Shown here one piece after another: positions 54,275 to 63,711 of a stretch of 64,000 bases of DNA. Under the pieces are notes generated by a model. That model was not told the origin of the DNA. It was given only the letters and a program-made list of their open reading frames with translations, and did no database searches. Location of the stretch: contig JAHDVF020000739.1 in NCBI GenBank assembly GCA_022606425.2, positions 186,001 through 250,000 on the forward strand. Direction: 5' to 3'. Each line of letters begins with the position of its first letter. Within the stretch, counting starts at the first letter, position 1. The position numbers and the translations under genes are program-made. This stretch comes from Lepidostoma basale (taxonomy: Eukaryota; Arthropoda; Insecta; Trichoptera; Lepidostomatidae).

Positions 54275-54405
54275 CCGACACGTCGATTTTTCTGGAGGGG
54301 TAGACACAGAAGACGGACCGAAAAACTGTTTCTATCGTGACATAACTCTTGCACATTTTCCAAATCTATACACCGTGACACGCACGCTTATCTACTATTT
54401 GATTA
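54275..54405 (-). mobile_element. Very diverged LINE-A-like scrap
   Basis: GGAGGGGTAGACACAGAAGA then GTGACATAACTCTTGCACAT and CCGTGACACGCACGCTTATC follow the order of the LINE-A end with many substitutions. Confidence 0.5.
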
Positions 54406-54419
54406 TTTATCTATTGGTG

Positions 54420-55215
54420 AAAAAATATCCCGTATAATCGATTTCCCGGTTAATCTGAAAACGTGAAAAAAATTTAAACAAACCATCACGCCGTTTCTCC
54501 GCAGGGGTAGGCAGAGAGAATGGACCGCCACACTACTCTATCCTGGCACACCTCTCTAGCTTCCTCCACATTCATACAACGAGTCATACACACACGTCGA
54601 TTCCTCTGACTTCTAACATGACCAACCTTTAAAATTTGATTTATTTGGTCATGCCATGTTTTCCTCGGTCTGCCTTGACTCCGTACCCCATTTACATCAT
54701 TAACGTATACTTTCTTAACCATTCTTTCTCAATCCATGCGTTCTGCTGCGCTATATGCGCTTAGTAAGACGCACATGTTGACAGCGTCACACTTTTTGAC
54801 TGGCTTCCTTCATTTTTCACCATGAAAAGTAATTTGTCAGATGTCTCTGTCTAAAACGCGTCAACCATTCCAGAAGACGCATTGAAATCACCTTGTAATT
54901 TCAATACATTTAAAAAGTGTTTAATTAACGACAATGTTTTAAGAGTATGAACTAAGCTGCGGGTGCTTTATTGCAAACTCAAAACTTTATGACACGAATA
55001 CAGAGCCACAAACGTATGTTGGCAGTGGCACAAATGTGAACTTAGTACCCAATGTCATTGTGACAGATTTGAGTTTTTGTTTGCATTATAAGTACTAAGT
55101 ATTGTGAAATATTTTTGTTTTTAAAAATATTTTACAATGACTCAAGTGTCCCGGATAATCCGCTTCCCGGTTAATCTGACCCCGAAAAATCGGGAGTGTA
55201 CTGTATATCTTTTTT
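54420..55215. repeat. Pogo/Tigger-like terminal-repeat pieces
   Basis: CCCGTATAATCGATTTCCCG at 54430 and CCCGGATAATCCGCTTCCCG at 55148 are both followed by GTTAATCTGA, like ends of Tigger-type MITEs. The second ends AATCGGGAGTGTACTGTA. The LINE-A copy at 54482-54745 lies between them. No transposase code is recognised. Confidence 0.45.
54482..54745 (-). mobile_element. LINE-A 3' part, minus strand
   Basis: Reverse frame reads MVKKVYVNDVNGVRSQGRPR, KTWHDQINQILKVGHVRSQR and CMNVEEAREVCQ, ending AYPCGETA. The GTTA tail is missing; the left edge is AACCATCACGCCG. Confidence 0.83.
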
Positions 55216-55465
55216 ATTATTATTATTTTATTGAATCGCCCTTTACATCATGACAGCATGAGCCAAATCGATGTAAAGGGTATTATAGCTATCATAGTGA
55301 TTCTCATGACATGCTATATGTAGTTAATCTATCACCATTTTACTGTCACATGAATTCTTCACTAGACCCAAAATAGCGTAACAATCACACTGCCCTCGCC
55401 GGGAATCGAACCCGGATCCTCCGGGGTGGCAGTCAATGCACTTACCACTCGGCCACGAAGGTCGT
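55208..55465 (-). repeat. SINE-1, tail type B
   Basis: CCTTCGTGGCCGAGTGGTAAG and GGTTCGATTCCCGG on the minus strand, with the CTTTACATCGATTTGGCTCA end and an (AAT)n tail at 55215-55230. Very similar to the copy at 4903. Confidence 0.85.
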
Positions 55466-55639
55466 CTTTTAAACCATTCTTCATTCATTCATTCCATGTG
55501 TCCTTTAATTTTATTTAAAATTCCTCTCAATTTTATTTAAGACGCATTCATCTGTCTTACATTCATTTCTTACTTACGTTAGGTATTCTAACATACATTC
55601 TTTTTATGCACACTCTTAGCCATCTGATCAAAATTGCAC

Positions 55640-55845
55640 ATTTCGTGGCAGAATGGCAAGAGCTATGACTGCCATACCGAAGTACGATGGCAGTGTAATT
55701 GTCACACTATCTTTGGTCTGGTATAGAATTCTCGTGACAATAAAATCGCGATAGATTAGCTACCTATCATTTGTAGTGAGAATCAATAGCTAATAAATAC
55801 AGTAATTGGGATCAAATAACCTGCTGTATACAAATGTGGAAAGCA
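55640..55845 (+). repeat. SINE-1, tail type A
   Basis: Diverged head (TTTCGTGGCAGAATGGCAAG; the B box is disrupted), body GTGACAATAAAATCGCGATAG and the AATACAGTAATTGGGATCAA end. Confidence 0.75.
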
Positions 55846-55849
55846 ACGG

Positions 55850-55960
55850 GAAACTACCACATCAATGGCCCGAATGGCACATCAAGAACCAGCAAAAATG
55901 TTCCACTTTGCTGCAAACCAATCTCTTGGATTGAAACTCGCGATAAATAACTCAACTAAT
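55850..55960 (+). mobile_element. 3' scrap of the 19935-type retroposon
   Basis: TTGCTGCAAACCAATCTCTT and GGATTGAAACTCG match the ends at 8575 and 20190. Confidence 0.55.
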
Positions 55961-56029
55961 TAACTTAAAATTGAAGGCCGGTTATTACAAAGGTGCGAAG
56001 TGGTTTAAACATAGAACAAAGAAAATGCT

Positions 56030-56505
56030 AAAATAGCTATGCACAATGGTGTTCTTGTACCGACGATTATATATGGAATCGAAGCATGGAACTGGCAAAA
56101 GAAGGATGAAAGTAGAATAAATGCAGTATAAATGATATCTCTTAGACGAATGGGCGATACTCTGCGTATGATAGTGTCGAATGAAAATATAAGAAGTGAA
56201 TGCGGTGCGAATGATGGTGTTATGAACAAAATAATGAAAGGATCATTAAAATGATTTAGATACATGGAAAGAATGAATGAAGAAAGAAATGGTAAAAAAA
56301 TTATATGTTAATAGAGGAAGACCGAGGAAAACGTGGCACGATCAAATAAATCAAATGTTGAATGTCGGCCACGTGAGGAGTCGGAGAAATCGACGCGTGT
56401 GCATAATACGATGTATGAATGTTGTGGAAGCGAGAGAAATATGTCAGGAAAGAAAAGTGTGGCAGTCCATTCTTCGGGGAGATGGCGTGATGGTTAGTTA
56501 GTTAT
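56030..56505 (+). mobile_element. LINE-A 3' part in the ex intron
   Basis: Contains IAMHNGVLVPTIIYGIEAWN-like, KKMKKEMVKKLYVNRGRPRK-like and CMNVVEAREICQERKVWQSI code and ends GAGATGGCGTGATGG plus TTAG. A short deletion removes the VNDVNGTRN segment. Confidence 0.83.
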
Positions 56506-56784
56506 TTTCAAAGAAAAAAAACTGTTTATTATTACATGTGTCATGTACCGTGGGTGGCTTCTTTATGGTGATTTTTGAACTACACTATATTATTCAATCA
56601 CTTTGCATTCATCTTTAACACCAATTGGGATCAAAAACTCATTTTTGTCTTTTTTTATTCTTGGCACCTTTGTAATGTCTATAGCCCCTTGTTTTGACAC
56701 AAAATTTTATAAACATGGTTTTTAGACACTACTGCCATCTGTGAAATTTAGCTGTTATTATTTATAAAATAATCAAATACTTAC

Positions 56785-56864
56785 ATGTGTGTGTGAAGAT
56801 CTCCAACTCTTGGGGGCGTACTTGGATAGCTTGCTCTCTAGATCGGGGAACAGGTAATCTCCAC
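56785..56864 (-). CDS. ex: Expanded (ex) homologue, internal FERM exon
   Basis: This 80-bp exon has the acceptor CTGATTCCAG (ending at 56865) and the donor GTAAGT (from 56784). It reads GDYLFPDLESKLSKYAPKSW then RSSHTH, the FERM F1/F2 boundary of Expanded (KLxKYAPKSWxSSHTH is characteristic). It enters with two codon bases and leaves in phase 0, joining SSHTH-GLDGNGRPLLELHL in the exon at 53118 over a 3.7-kb intron that holds several retroposons. Upstream F1 exons were not found in the remaining 7 kb and may lie beyond the window. Confidence 0.87.
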
Positions 56865-56949
56865 CTGGAATCAGATAGACACATCCGTTAATCATCTTTT
56901 TATTTAAACATTCAATCAAAGGTATTTTTAAGTTTTCATATAAAGCACT

Positions 56950-57012
56950 CACTTTGTGATCAGACATTTTAAACTTACAGATATAAAATAATAAAACACT
57001 TTTTATTTAACC
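56950..57012. repeat. Outer end of the foldback element seen at 19797
   Basis: CTTTGTGATCAGACATTTTA and AACTTACAGATATAAAATAA with TTTATTTAACCACA match 19797-19865; cut off by the LINE-A copy that follows. Confidence 0.6.
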
Positions 57013-57525
57013 ACAAGCTAAGATGGCAGTGCATAATGTTGTTCTTGTGCCGACGAAGTGAAGTATGGAACTGGTAAAAGAAGGATGAGAGTAGAATAAA
57101 TGCAGGAGAAATAAGATCTCTAAGACGAATGTGAGGTAAATCTGTATATGATAGAGTGTCAAATGCAAGTATAAGAAGTGAATGCGGTGCGAATTAATGT
57201 GTTATGAACAAAATAATGAAAGAGTCGTTAAGATGGCTTGGACACATGGAAAGAATGAATGAAGAAAGAATAGTGAGGAAGGTATACGAGTATGTATACG
57301 ACGTGAACGGAGCTAGAAATAGAAGAGGGCCGAGGAAAATGTGGCACAATCAAATATTGAATGTCGGTCACATAGGGAGTCGGAGAAATCGACGTGCGTG
57401 CATGACAAGATGTATGAGTGTAGAGGAATCGAGAGAGAGAGAGAAGTATGTCAGAACAGTGTGGCGGTCCATTATTTTTGCCTACCCATTCGGAGAGAGA
57501 GAGAGACGGTTAGTTAGTTATATTA
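57012..57525 (+). mobile_element. LINE-A 3' part
   Basis: Broken start (AAGATGGCAGTGCATAATGT), then an open 112-codon frame: NKIMKESLRWLGHMERMNEE, YDVNGARNRRGPRKMWHNQI, GSRRNRRACMTRCMSVEESR. A GAGA expansion is present near 57430 and 57495. It ends at GACGG plus TTAG. Confidence 0.84.
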
Positions 57526-57572
57526 TTTTTAAATTGAACTAATCTATAAGTAATTAATTCATTTCTTACTAC

Positions 57573-57724
57573 GGTAGAACATCATTTATCCGGACTAATT
57601 GTGACCAGATGTGTTCCGGATACCGATTTTTCCAGATAATCAAAAATGTGATAATTCTTTTAGCAAAAGCTCTCATCATCTCAGCTTTTCCGGCTAACTG
57701 AAGTCCCGATAAATGACATTCTTC
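57573..57724. repeat. Pogo/Tigger-like MITE
   Basis: ACGGTAGAACATCATTTATC at left and, inverted, ACAGAAGAATGTCATTTATC at right, about 150 bp apart. Inside, GTGTTCCGGATACCGATTTT is typical of Tigger-type ends. No code. Confidence 0.65.
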
Positions 57725-58500
57725 TGTACTTGTAAAATAGTTTTTAAAAACATGATAATTTTAAAATTAAGCATGACAATTATTATTTACGAATCTCAGG
57801 TGTTTCAAGGTATTTCTAAACAGTATTATTATCACTATTGGGTTCTAGATAAACCATATTTTCACATAAAAAGTTATGTGTCATTGAATACAAATACACA
57901 ACCCATTGTATTGGGGATTTCATCTTAAATGTTGTGCATTAAAAATGTGACTCATTGTGGTTTTATTTATGTCTTTCGTGTACGTATTATTATTATTTTT
58001 ATTTATAATAAATATTTCTGTTACCTGTAAGCATAGATCAAAAAGTGAATACAGATACAAATATTGAAATGTTAACATTTGTGTTTCTGTTTTAACCTTT
58101 CATTTCAGGGTGTAGCAAATATGCTACAAACGGAAAAATCAACTAATATTTGTGTAGAATGTTTTTGTTGTTCTCTACACTCATTCCTATCTACCTATTA
58201 AAATACACAAGCCATCGCAAGTGCGCTAGTTTACAATTTTGATTAATGGCTGATCTGTCAGTGTTTTAGACATATTTTAAACTTTTAAAAACGCAGTTCT
58301 ATCAATTAAAAAAACTACATTGCCAGGACAGTATTTATATTATATCTCGGTCAATCATATATTTTATGTAACGATAAAAAATATTACAATATATTAGCAA
58401 ATTTAGATTTGTTACAAATTTGTTGCAAACACATATTGATATCTATAGAAATAAACATAATTATTTTAATAATACTCCTAGCGGCTTCTAACAATATGTT
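57725..58500. other. AT-rich, no gene seen
   Basis: No supported feature. Confidence 0.4.
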
Positions 58501-58504
58501 AGGC

Positions 58505-58867
58505 GACAGCCTTCGCATTGTGTTAATAAGGTAGTTTGCTGAATGCCGAAAATCATTCTCCATAGATGGCGTTAGTGGGTCGGTTGTATAGGTTAATTCT
58601 TGAAAAAATTCACAAGTGCAACCAAATCTACATAGATGGCTGACTGAAACTGACACGTGAAGATAAATATGGATTTTGAAGTATATATACATCTTCCAAA
58701 AATTTGTCATGCATGATCACAATAACAAAAGGTGGAATGGGGAATGTTGTAATTACATAAAGCGTGCGCTTAACCCAACCAATGACAGGTCATAAGTCCT
58801 GTAAACACCTTGATCATCCATGTTCAGTTTCCAGTTTACGTCTTCGTCTCTATTGAGATACAATTAA
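58505..58867 (+). repeat. Dispersed repeat DR1, copy 2
   Basis: See copy 1 at 8880. The 3' ~135 bp (from 58731) match it with about ten differences; the 5' part is longer and much more diverged. Confidence 0.7.
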
Positions 58868-58869
58868 AA

Positions 58870-59670
58870 TCATAATTATTTTTCCCATATCCTATTTTGT
58901 AACTGATAATTTAAACTTAAAATAATCTGTTTACTCAAAATCAATTATAAAAACCATTAAAAGAAGGGTCAAAAGCATTTTAAACCAGTTAAAAAACATT
59001 GTTTTTTTAATTTCATTATTAACATGTAAATTATTACAGTTATAATTCAAAACTTGCACTAAAATTGATACTTAAAATTATATTTGATGGCAAGTTTTTT
59101 CCTTAAATATGAATCAAAAATCAATAGCTTCACTTTGTATCTCCTATCTATCTATCTATGATCTTGTCTTTCGGGAGTATCAGCCCGAAGGCTATTGCTC
59201 CCCCACCTGTTGGAAGTGACTTTGTTAGGAATGAGGATTACTTTGTATCGTACATAATACTTCTAAACTTGACATTATATTTATTTATTGTTCACTTGTT
59301 TATAATTATAGATATTCTAATATTAAGATTGGTCCATAGAGAATGTATTATTTTAATTATGGATATTTAATCTTCTTTTTTTTATAGAGCTATTATTGAC
59401 TTAAATTTATTTTGGTATGTGCTATTATACAATTTTATATAGTATATATTAATTTCATAGCTTAATGAATAAGTTTCAATGCTCTTTTAAATATTGTGCG
59501 AAATTATTTCCACAAACATGCACAATGATATAACATAAAAGATTGATTGATTCTGTTAAAAATAGTTTAAAAAAACTTTTAATTCTTACAAAATATAAAA
59601 TAATTCAATTTGTACCTAAAATTTGTAATGATAACCATACTCGTATATCAAAATGTACTTAGTAATTAAC
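58870..59670. other. AT-rich, no gene seen
   Basis: No supported feature; a 70-codon frame at 59158 looks like chance. Confidence 0.4.
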
Positions 59671-59673
59671 AAA

Positions 59674-59838
59674 AATGAAAAAATCTGTCTTCTAAGAGTT
59701 TTATTAATGACATGTTTCGCCCTTCTAAGGCATTATCAAATGTTCCATTTGATAATGCCTTAGAAGGGCGAGACATGTCATTCCATAAAAAAACTTAATA
59801 AAACCTTTAGAAGATACATGTTTTCATTTATATTAATT
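59674..59838. repeat. Foldback MITE-1, best-preserved hairpin
   Basis: ATGACATGTTTCGCCCTTCT and AAGGCATTATCAAATG are followed, after only TT, by their near-perfect complement CATTTGATAATGCCTTAGAA and GGGCGAGACATGTCAT. Outer arms AATGAAAAAATCTGTCTTCT and AGAAGATACATGTTTTCATT. Confidence 0.82.
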
Positions 59839-60047
59839 ATTTAATATGGAGTTTTACATTATTGTTAAAGAAACAATACTTCGTAATGACAGTGTAAGAT
59901 TTGAAGTAATGAATTAAAACTAATGAAAGGCGAAAAAATATAACAAATGTACGTAAAATGTGTAAAAAATATTGAGTTTGTATATTGCATGATAACATCT
60001 GTAGCTTTGAACTTATGAGTTTGGTTTTCATGTATAAATACATCTTA

Positions 60048-60240
60048 TTCTTATGTCTTCTTGGTTTAGGCCTTTTGGGCTAATACCATATCTTGTATGT
60101 TCATACCATATCTTCCTATCTTTTGGAAGTTGCCCTTTAGTTAAAATGTCCCTTGCTGTTCTTACGGCCGTTGATTTTGCCATTCTGGTCACATTTTCAT
60201 TCCAGAACTCTCTTCTTGGCCGTCCCCAACTTAAAATATC
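60048..60240 (-). other. Minus-strand open stretch, possible RT tail or lost exon
   Basis: Reverse frame reads ILSWGRPRREFWNENVTRMA, KSTAVRTARDILTKGQLPKD and RKIWYEHTRYGISPKGLNQE. GRPRR is common at the end of non-LTR reverse transcriptases but the rest does not match the families here. No splice sites were confirmed. Function unknown. Confidence 0.3.
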
Positions 60241-60462
60241 TTATTGGATATTGATTCAGAATATAAATAACATTTCACTTGTCCAATAATAAAGTAATGT
60301 CCAGAAAGTAATATATTTCTTAGATTTGTTTTTAATGTTAAGTCTTTGGCAACTAAAACTATCATCTGACAAGGTGAGGACACGACATAGGAAAATGACT
60401 TTGGGGTGGAATTTTGCAGGATTGTAGTACCCCCTTAAGAGTCAACTATAGTCAAAGAAACT

Positions 60463-60785
60463 AACTAACTAACCATCACGCCGTTTCCCCAGAGGGGTAG
60501 ACTGAGAGGATGACCGCCACATTGTTCTATTTTGACATAACTCTCGCGTCTCTTCTACATTCACACATCGTGACATGCGCGCTCGTCGATTGTTCCTACT
60601 TCGAACATGGCCGTAAGTAATTGATTAATTTGGTCATGCCATGTATTCCTTGGCCTTCCTCGACTTATTTTTCCATTCGCACTACGTGTGAAGGAAGAAT
60701 GGTATCTTTTTTAACCATTCTTCCTTCACCCATTCGTTCCATATGTCCAAACCATCTTAGTGAACCTTTCTTAATTTTATTTATC
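60463..60785 (-). mobile_element. LINE-A-like copy, minus strand, first part
   Basis: AACTAACTAACCATCACGCC, then GACCGCCACATTGTTC and TGGTCATGCCATGTATTCCT, to CCATCTTAGTGAACCTTTCT. Interrupted at about 60786 by DR2 and continued at 60975. Confidence 0.78.
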
Positions 60786-60974
60786 ACTTGGACTTGGATC
60801 TTCTCGCTTACAGAGGTTCAGCTCTAATGGCTATTCCTCTTACGTCTGTAGGAAACATTGTTGGAATGTGATTTGGTAGTTGTTTTATGATGGGGTTAAA
60901 TTTATGGCCCGGAGTGTCCCTCCGGAGAGGGCAAGGGGGGATTTAGGGTTTATGATAAAGTCTTAAATTATTGT
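60786..60974. repeat. Dispersed repeat DR2 nested in LINE-A
   Basis: AGAGGTTCAGCTCTAATGGC, ATTCCTCTTACGTCTGTAGG and AATGTGATTTGGTAGTTGTT are the inverse of 36725-36815. The right part (GGAGTGTCCCTCCGGAGAGG) is not in copy 1. Confidence 0.6.
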
Positions 60975-61165
60975 CAAGGAATTTTTCTTACTTCATCATT
61001 AGATATTCTATCATACATTGTTTTTCTGCACATTCTTCTTTGTGACCTCATTTTTACGGCATTTATCCTACTTTCATACTTATCTACCAACACCAAACTT
61101 CACTTCCAAACATAAGGGTCAGGACTAGAACTCCATTGTGCACTGCCATCTTGCTTCAGTAGCCA
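60975..61165 (-). mobile_element. LINE-A-like copy, minus strand, second part
   Basis: CATCATTAGATATTCTATCA, CATTCTTCTTTGTGACCTCA, AACATAAGGGTCAGGACTAG and TTGTGCACTGCCATCTT continue the copy at 60463 upstream of its interruption. Confidence 0.78.
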
Positions 61166-61204
61166 GCTCAATTTCTAGAAAAAGTATTTTAACTTCACCA
61201 TTGC

Positions 61205-61290
61205 TTATATTAAAAATGCACGACAGAGGATTTGAACCAGAGACAGGTTGGCCAGTAATATAGAGAAGCCAAGCTAACTGCTCAACCGCC
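61205..61290 (-). repeat. tRNA-like SINE head, different from SINE-1
   Basis: On the minus strand AGGCGGTTGAGCAGTTAGC (A-box-like) and CTGGTTCAAATCCTCTG (B-box-like) stand about 45 bp apart. There is no matching acceptor stem and no CCA-side symmetry that I can see, so it is scored as a retroposon head and not a tRNA gene. Confidence 0.5.
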
Positions 61291-61514
61291 TACCTTTTGA
61301 AATTAATAACGAAAATTTTAATATATGAATATGCAACATTGAAAAGTTTATAGGTTTATTTTTTTAGAAATCAGCTAGCTATGAACTTTGACTATGGACA
61401 ACTTTTAGGGACTACAAACCTGCAAAATCCCATCTCAAAGTCAATTTTCTATGTCGTGCCCTCCCTTATGATAGAATATATTGGTATATAAATCTTCTAA
61501 CTTATTATAGGTGG

Positions 61515-61907
61515 AATGGCACATTGTACGATAGAATACCGAACGATGAAATAAGAAAGAAATGTAAGGCAGATGACTGCATCGTGAATAAAATTAAAAA
61601 AGGATCCATGAGATGGTTTGGAAGTATGGAACGAATGGATGAGAGTAGAATGGTTAAAAAGTTTTACACAAGCAGCATGAGTGGAAAAAGAAGCCGAGGA
61701 CGACCAAGGAAAACATGGCATGACCAAATTAATCAATTACTAAAAGGCGGTCACATTCGAAATCGTAATAATCGACGTGCCTGCATGGTACGATGTATGA
61801 ATGTAGAGGATGCCCGAGAGGTATGCCAGGACAGAGCATTGTGGGGATCCATCCTTTCTGCCTACCCCTCCGAAGAAATGGCGTGATGGTTAGTTAGTTA
61901 GTTAGTT
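61515..61907 (+). mobile_element. LINE-A-like copy with intact 120-codon frame and tail
   Basis: Reads LYDRIPNDEIRKKCKADDCI, VNKIKKGSMRWFGSMERMDE, GKRSRGRPRKTWHDQINQLL and RRACMVRCMNVEDAREVCQD, ending ATGGCGTGATGG plus TTAG repeats. Same subgroup as 29880. Confidence 0.86.
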
Positions 61908-61909
61908 TA

Positions 61910-62530
61910 GTCTAACTTATTATATCAATATATTCGTTTAATTAAAAAATTGAATGGGGATGAGCATAATTATCAAAAATTGTGATAAACAAATAGTAAA
62001 TAGTCAGTAAGTTGGTATACTATATTTGAAGTGTTCTCTATTCTGAATCAAGTAGGATTCTTATTTCAAATTGATAATGTGTTCTGAATTCCAAACTTTT
62101 GGTTCTAAGCAACAGATATGTTTTTAAATATATGTGAAGTTGGAATAAATGTGAATGTATTCATATATTAATTTTCCATATGGACTGATGTACTTGAATC
62201 AAAATAAAATATATATATTATTTTGTTAATAATTTTATAAAAATATTTATGTATTGTATTTATAATATCTAATAAATATAAATGTTTGGAACATTTCATG
62301 CTTTTTATTTATAATTTCGTCTACATTATTCATACGGTTCTTCCTCCTGTTCTTCTCCTATTGGAGGATGGAGAAAAGGTTTTTTTAGACAAGATTTTCT
62401 TCTCCCGACACTTCGTTTTCCTTCAATTTTGGCTTTTATATTTTATGTAAATGCAGCTACCATATTTATCACGTCTCAAAGTGTCCAAAGTATTCGAGTT
62501 TCTTGTACTTGGACAAATAATTTACCTTAT
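61910..62530. other. AT-rich, no gene seen
   Basis: No supported feature. Confidence 0.4.
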
Positions 62531-62534
62531 TTTT

Positions 62535-62715
62535 TATAAACCATTCACATTGCTGCCTGCGCCTACCCCTTCTTTCAATATCCCTCTCCACTCACCCATC
62601 CTTTGTAAACATACTTCCTAAATATACAAATTCATCCACTTGGTCCAGATCCTTACATTATTTTGTTCATAACACTTTCATTCGCACTGGATTCACTTCT
62701 TACACTTCCCACAAT
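62535..62715 (-). mobile_element. LINE-A upstream-segment scraps, minus strand
   Basis: Reverse reading gives DQVDEFVYLGSMFTKDG and VERDIER at 62575-62645, followed after a deletion by the AACACTTTCATTCGCACTGG piece at 62650-62710. Confidence 0.7.
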
Positions 62716-62753
62716 AGTTATACCAAACAAAATAAAAAAATGTTTCATTGTAA

Positions 62754-63169
62754 CTAACTAACCATCACGCCGTCTCCCCGAAGGGGTAGGCAGAAAGAAT
62801 AGACTGCCACTCTTTTCTTTCCTGACATATTTCTCTCGCTTCCTGAACATTCATACATCGTGTCATGCACGCGCGTCGATTTCTCTGACTCCTCACATTG
62901 CTGACATTCAATATTTGATTTATTTGATCGTGCCACGTTTTCCTCGGTCTTTCTCTATTTCTGGTTCCATTTACATCGTTAACATATAATTTTTTTACCA
63001 TTCTTTCTTCATTCATTCTTTCCATATGTTCAAACCATCTTAATGATCCTTTTATTATTTTATTCATAACACCATCATTCGCACTGCATTCACTTATTAT
63101 ATTTTCATTCGACACTCTATCATACATAGAGTATCTACACATTCATCTAAGAGATCTCATTTCTACTGC
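62754..63169 (-). mobile_element. LINE-A insertion, minus strand, with 14-bp target duplication
   Basis: Open 125-codon frame: CRYSMYDRVSNENIISECSA, GSLRWFEHMERMNEERMVKK and QINQILNVSNVRSQRNRRAC, ending AYPFGETA, then the GTTA end. ATGTTTCATTGTAA stands at 62740-62753 and again at 63170-63183, so both edges of a 5'-truncated insertion are defined. Confidence 0.9.
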
Positions 63170-63235
63170 ATGTTTCATTGTAAATAATGAAAATAAATCA
63201 ACTTTGATACGAAGCCATTACTTGGTGGTTTGACA

Positions 63236-63494
63236 TATCGTCACCCCAGAGCAATAGTGAGATAAACCAGTGCCATCTTGACATTATAACAAGCCGTAAT
63301 GTTCCTTTGATATTGTTTATGGTTTGACTTGGTGGAGGCCTTGCACTTATTTGAGTCTCCTAGGCCCTAGGAGACTCAAATAAGTGCAAGGCCTCCACCA
63401 AGTCAAACCATAAACAATATCAAAGGAACATTACGGCTTGTTAAAATGTCAAGATGGCACTGGTTTATCTCACTATTGCTCTGGGGTGACGATA
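63236..63494. repeat. 259-bp near-perfect palindrome
   Basis: The centre is the C at 63365 (GAGTCTCCTAGG-C-CCTAGGAGACTC). Each arm of ~129 bp, from ATATCGTCACCCCAGAGCAA inward, matches the other with one mismatch found (ATTATAAC against ATTTTAAC). No coding frame or known terminal repeat. Confidence 0.9.
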
Positions 63495-63510
63495 TTTAAA
63501 AATAAAATTA

Positions 63511-63637
63511 AAAACTTTATCACTTAGTATAAACCACTTTATTTGAGTAAGTAGGGCCAACCAGATTCACTCTGTAGCGAGCTTCTCAGAGCTATACACA
63601 GTTTGTATGTAGCCCGTACGTAAGTGATAAAGTGTTT
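63511..63637. repeat. Small inverted-repeat element next to the palindrome
   Basis: AAAACTTTATCACTTA at 63511 is matched inverted by TAAGTGATAAAGTGTTT at 63621-63637, with one gap. The 95-bp interior has no other recurring feature. Confidence 0.5.
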
Positions 63638-63711
63638 AATTTTTTTTAATAAATAAATTGGACTTAAAGTTAGTTTGTACTATAGCCATTGCCGCCCTTG
63701 CGAAGTGACCG

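Larger units (their letters stand above)
60290..61505. repeat. Large foldback structure with ~100-bp inverted ends
   Basis: GACACGACATAGGAAAATGA, then TTTTGCAGGATTGTAGTACC and TATAGTCAAAG at 60375-60460 recur inverted at 61385-61465 (CTTTGACTATGG, TAGGGACTACAAACCTGCAA, TTCTATGTCGTGCC). Between them lie LINE-A pieces, DR2 and a tRNA-like head. Confidence 0.7.

Noticed and set aside
63236..63494. CRISPR or bacterial terminator-like palindrome
   Set aside because: The context is clearly a nuclear insect genome; there is no repeat-spacer periodicity.
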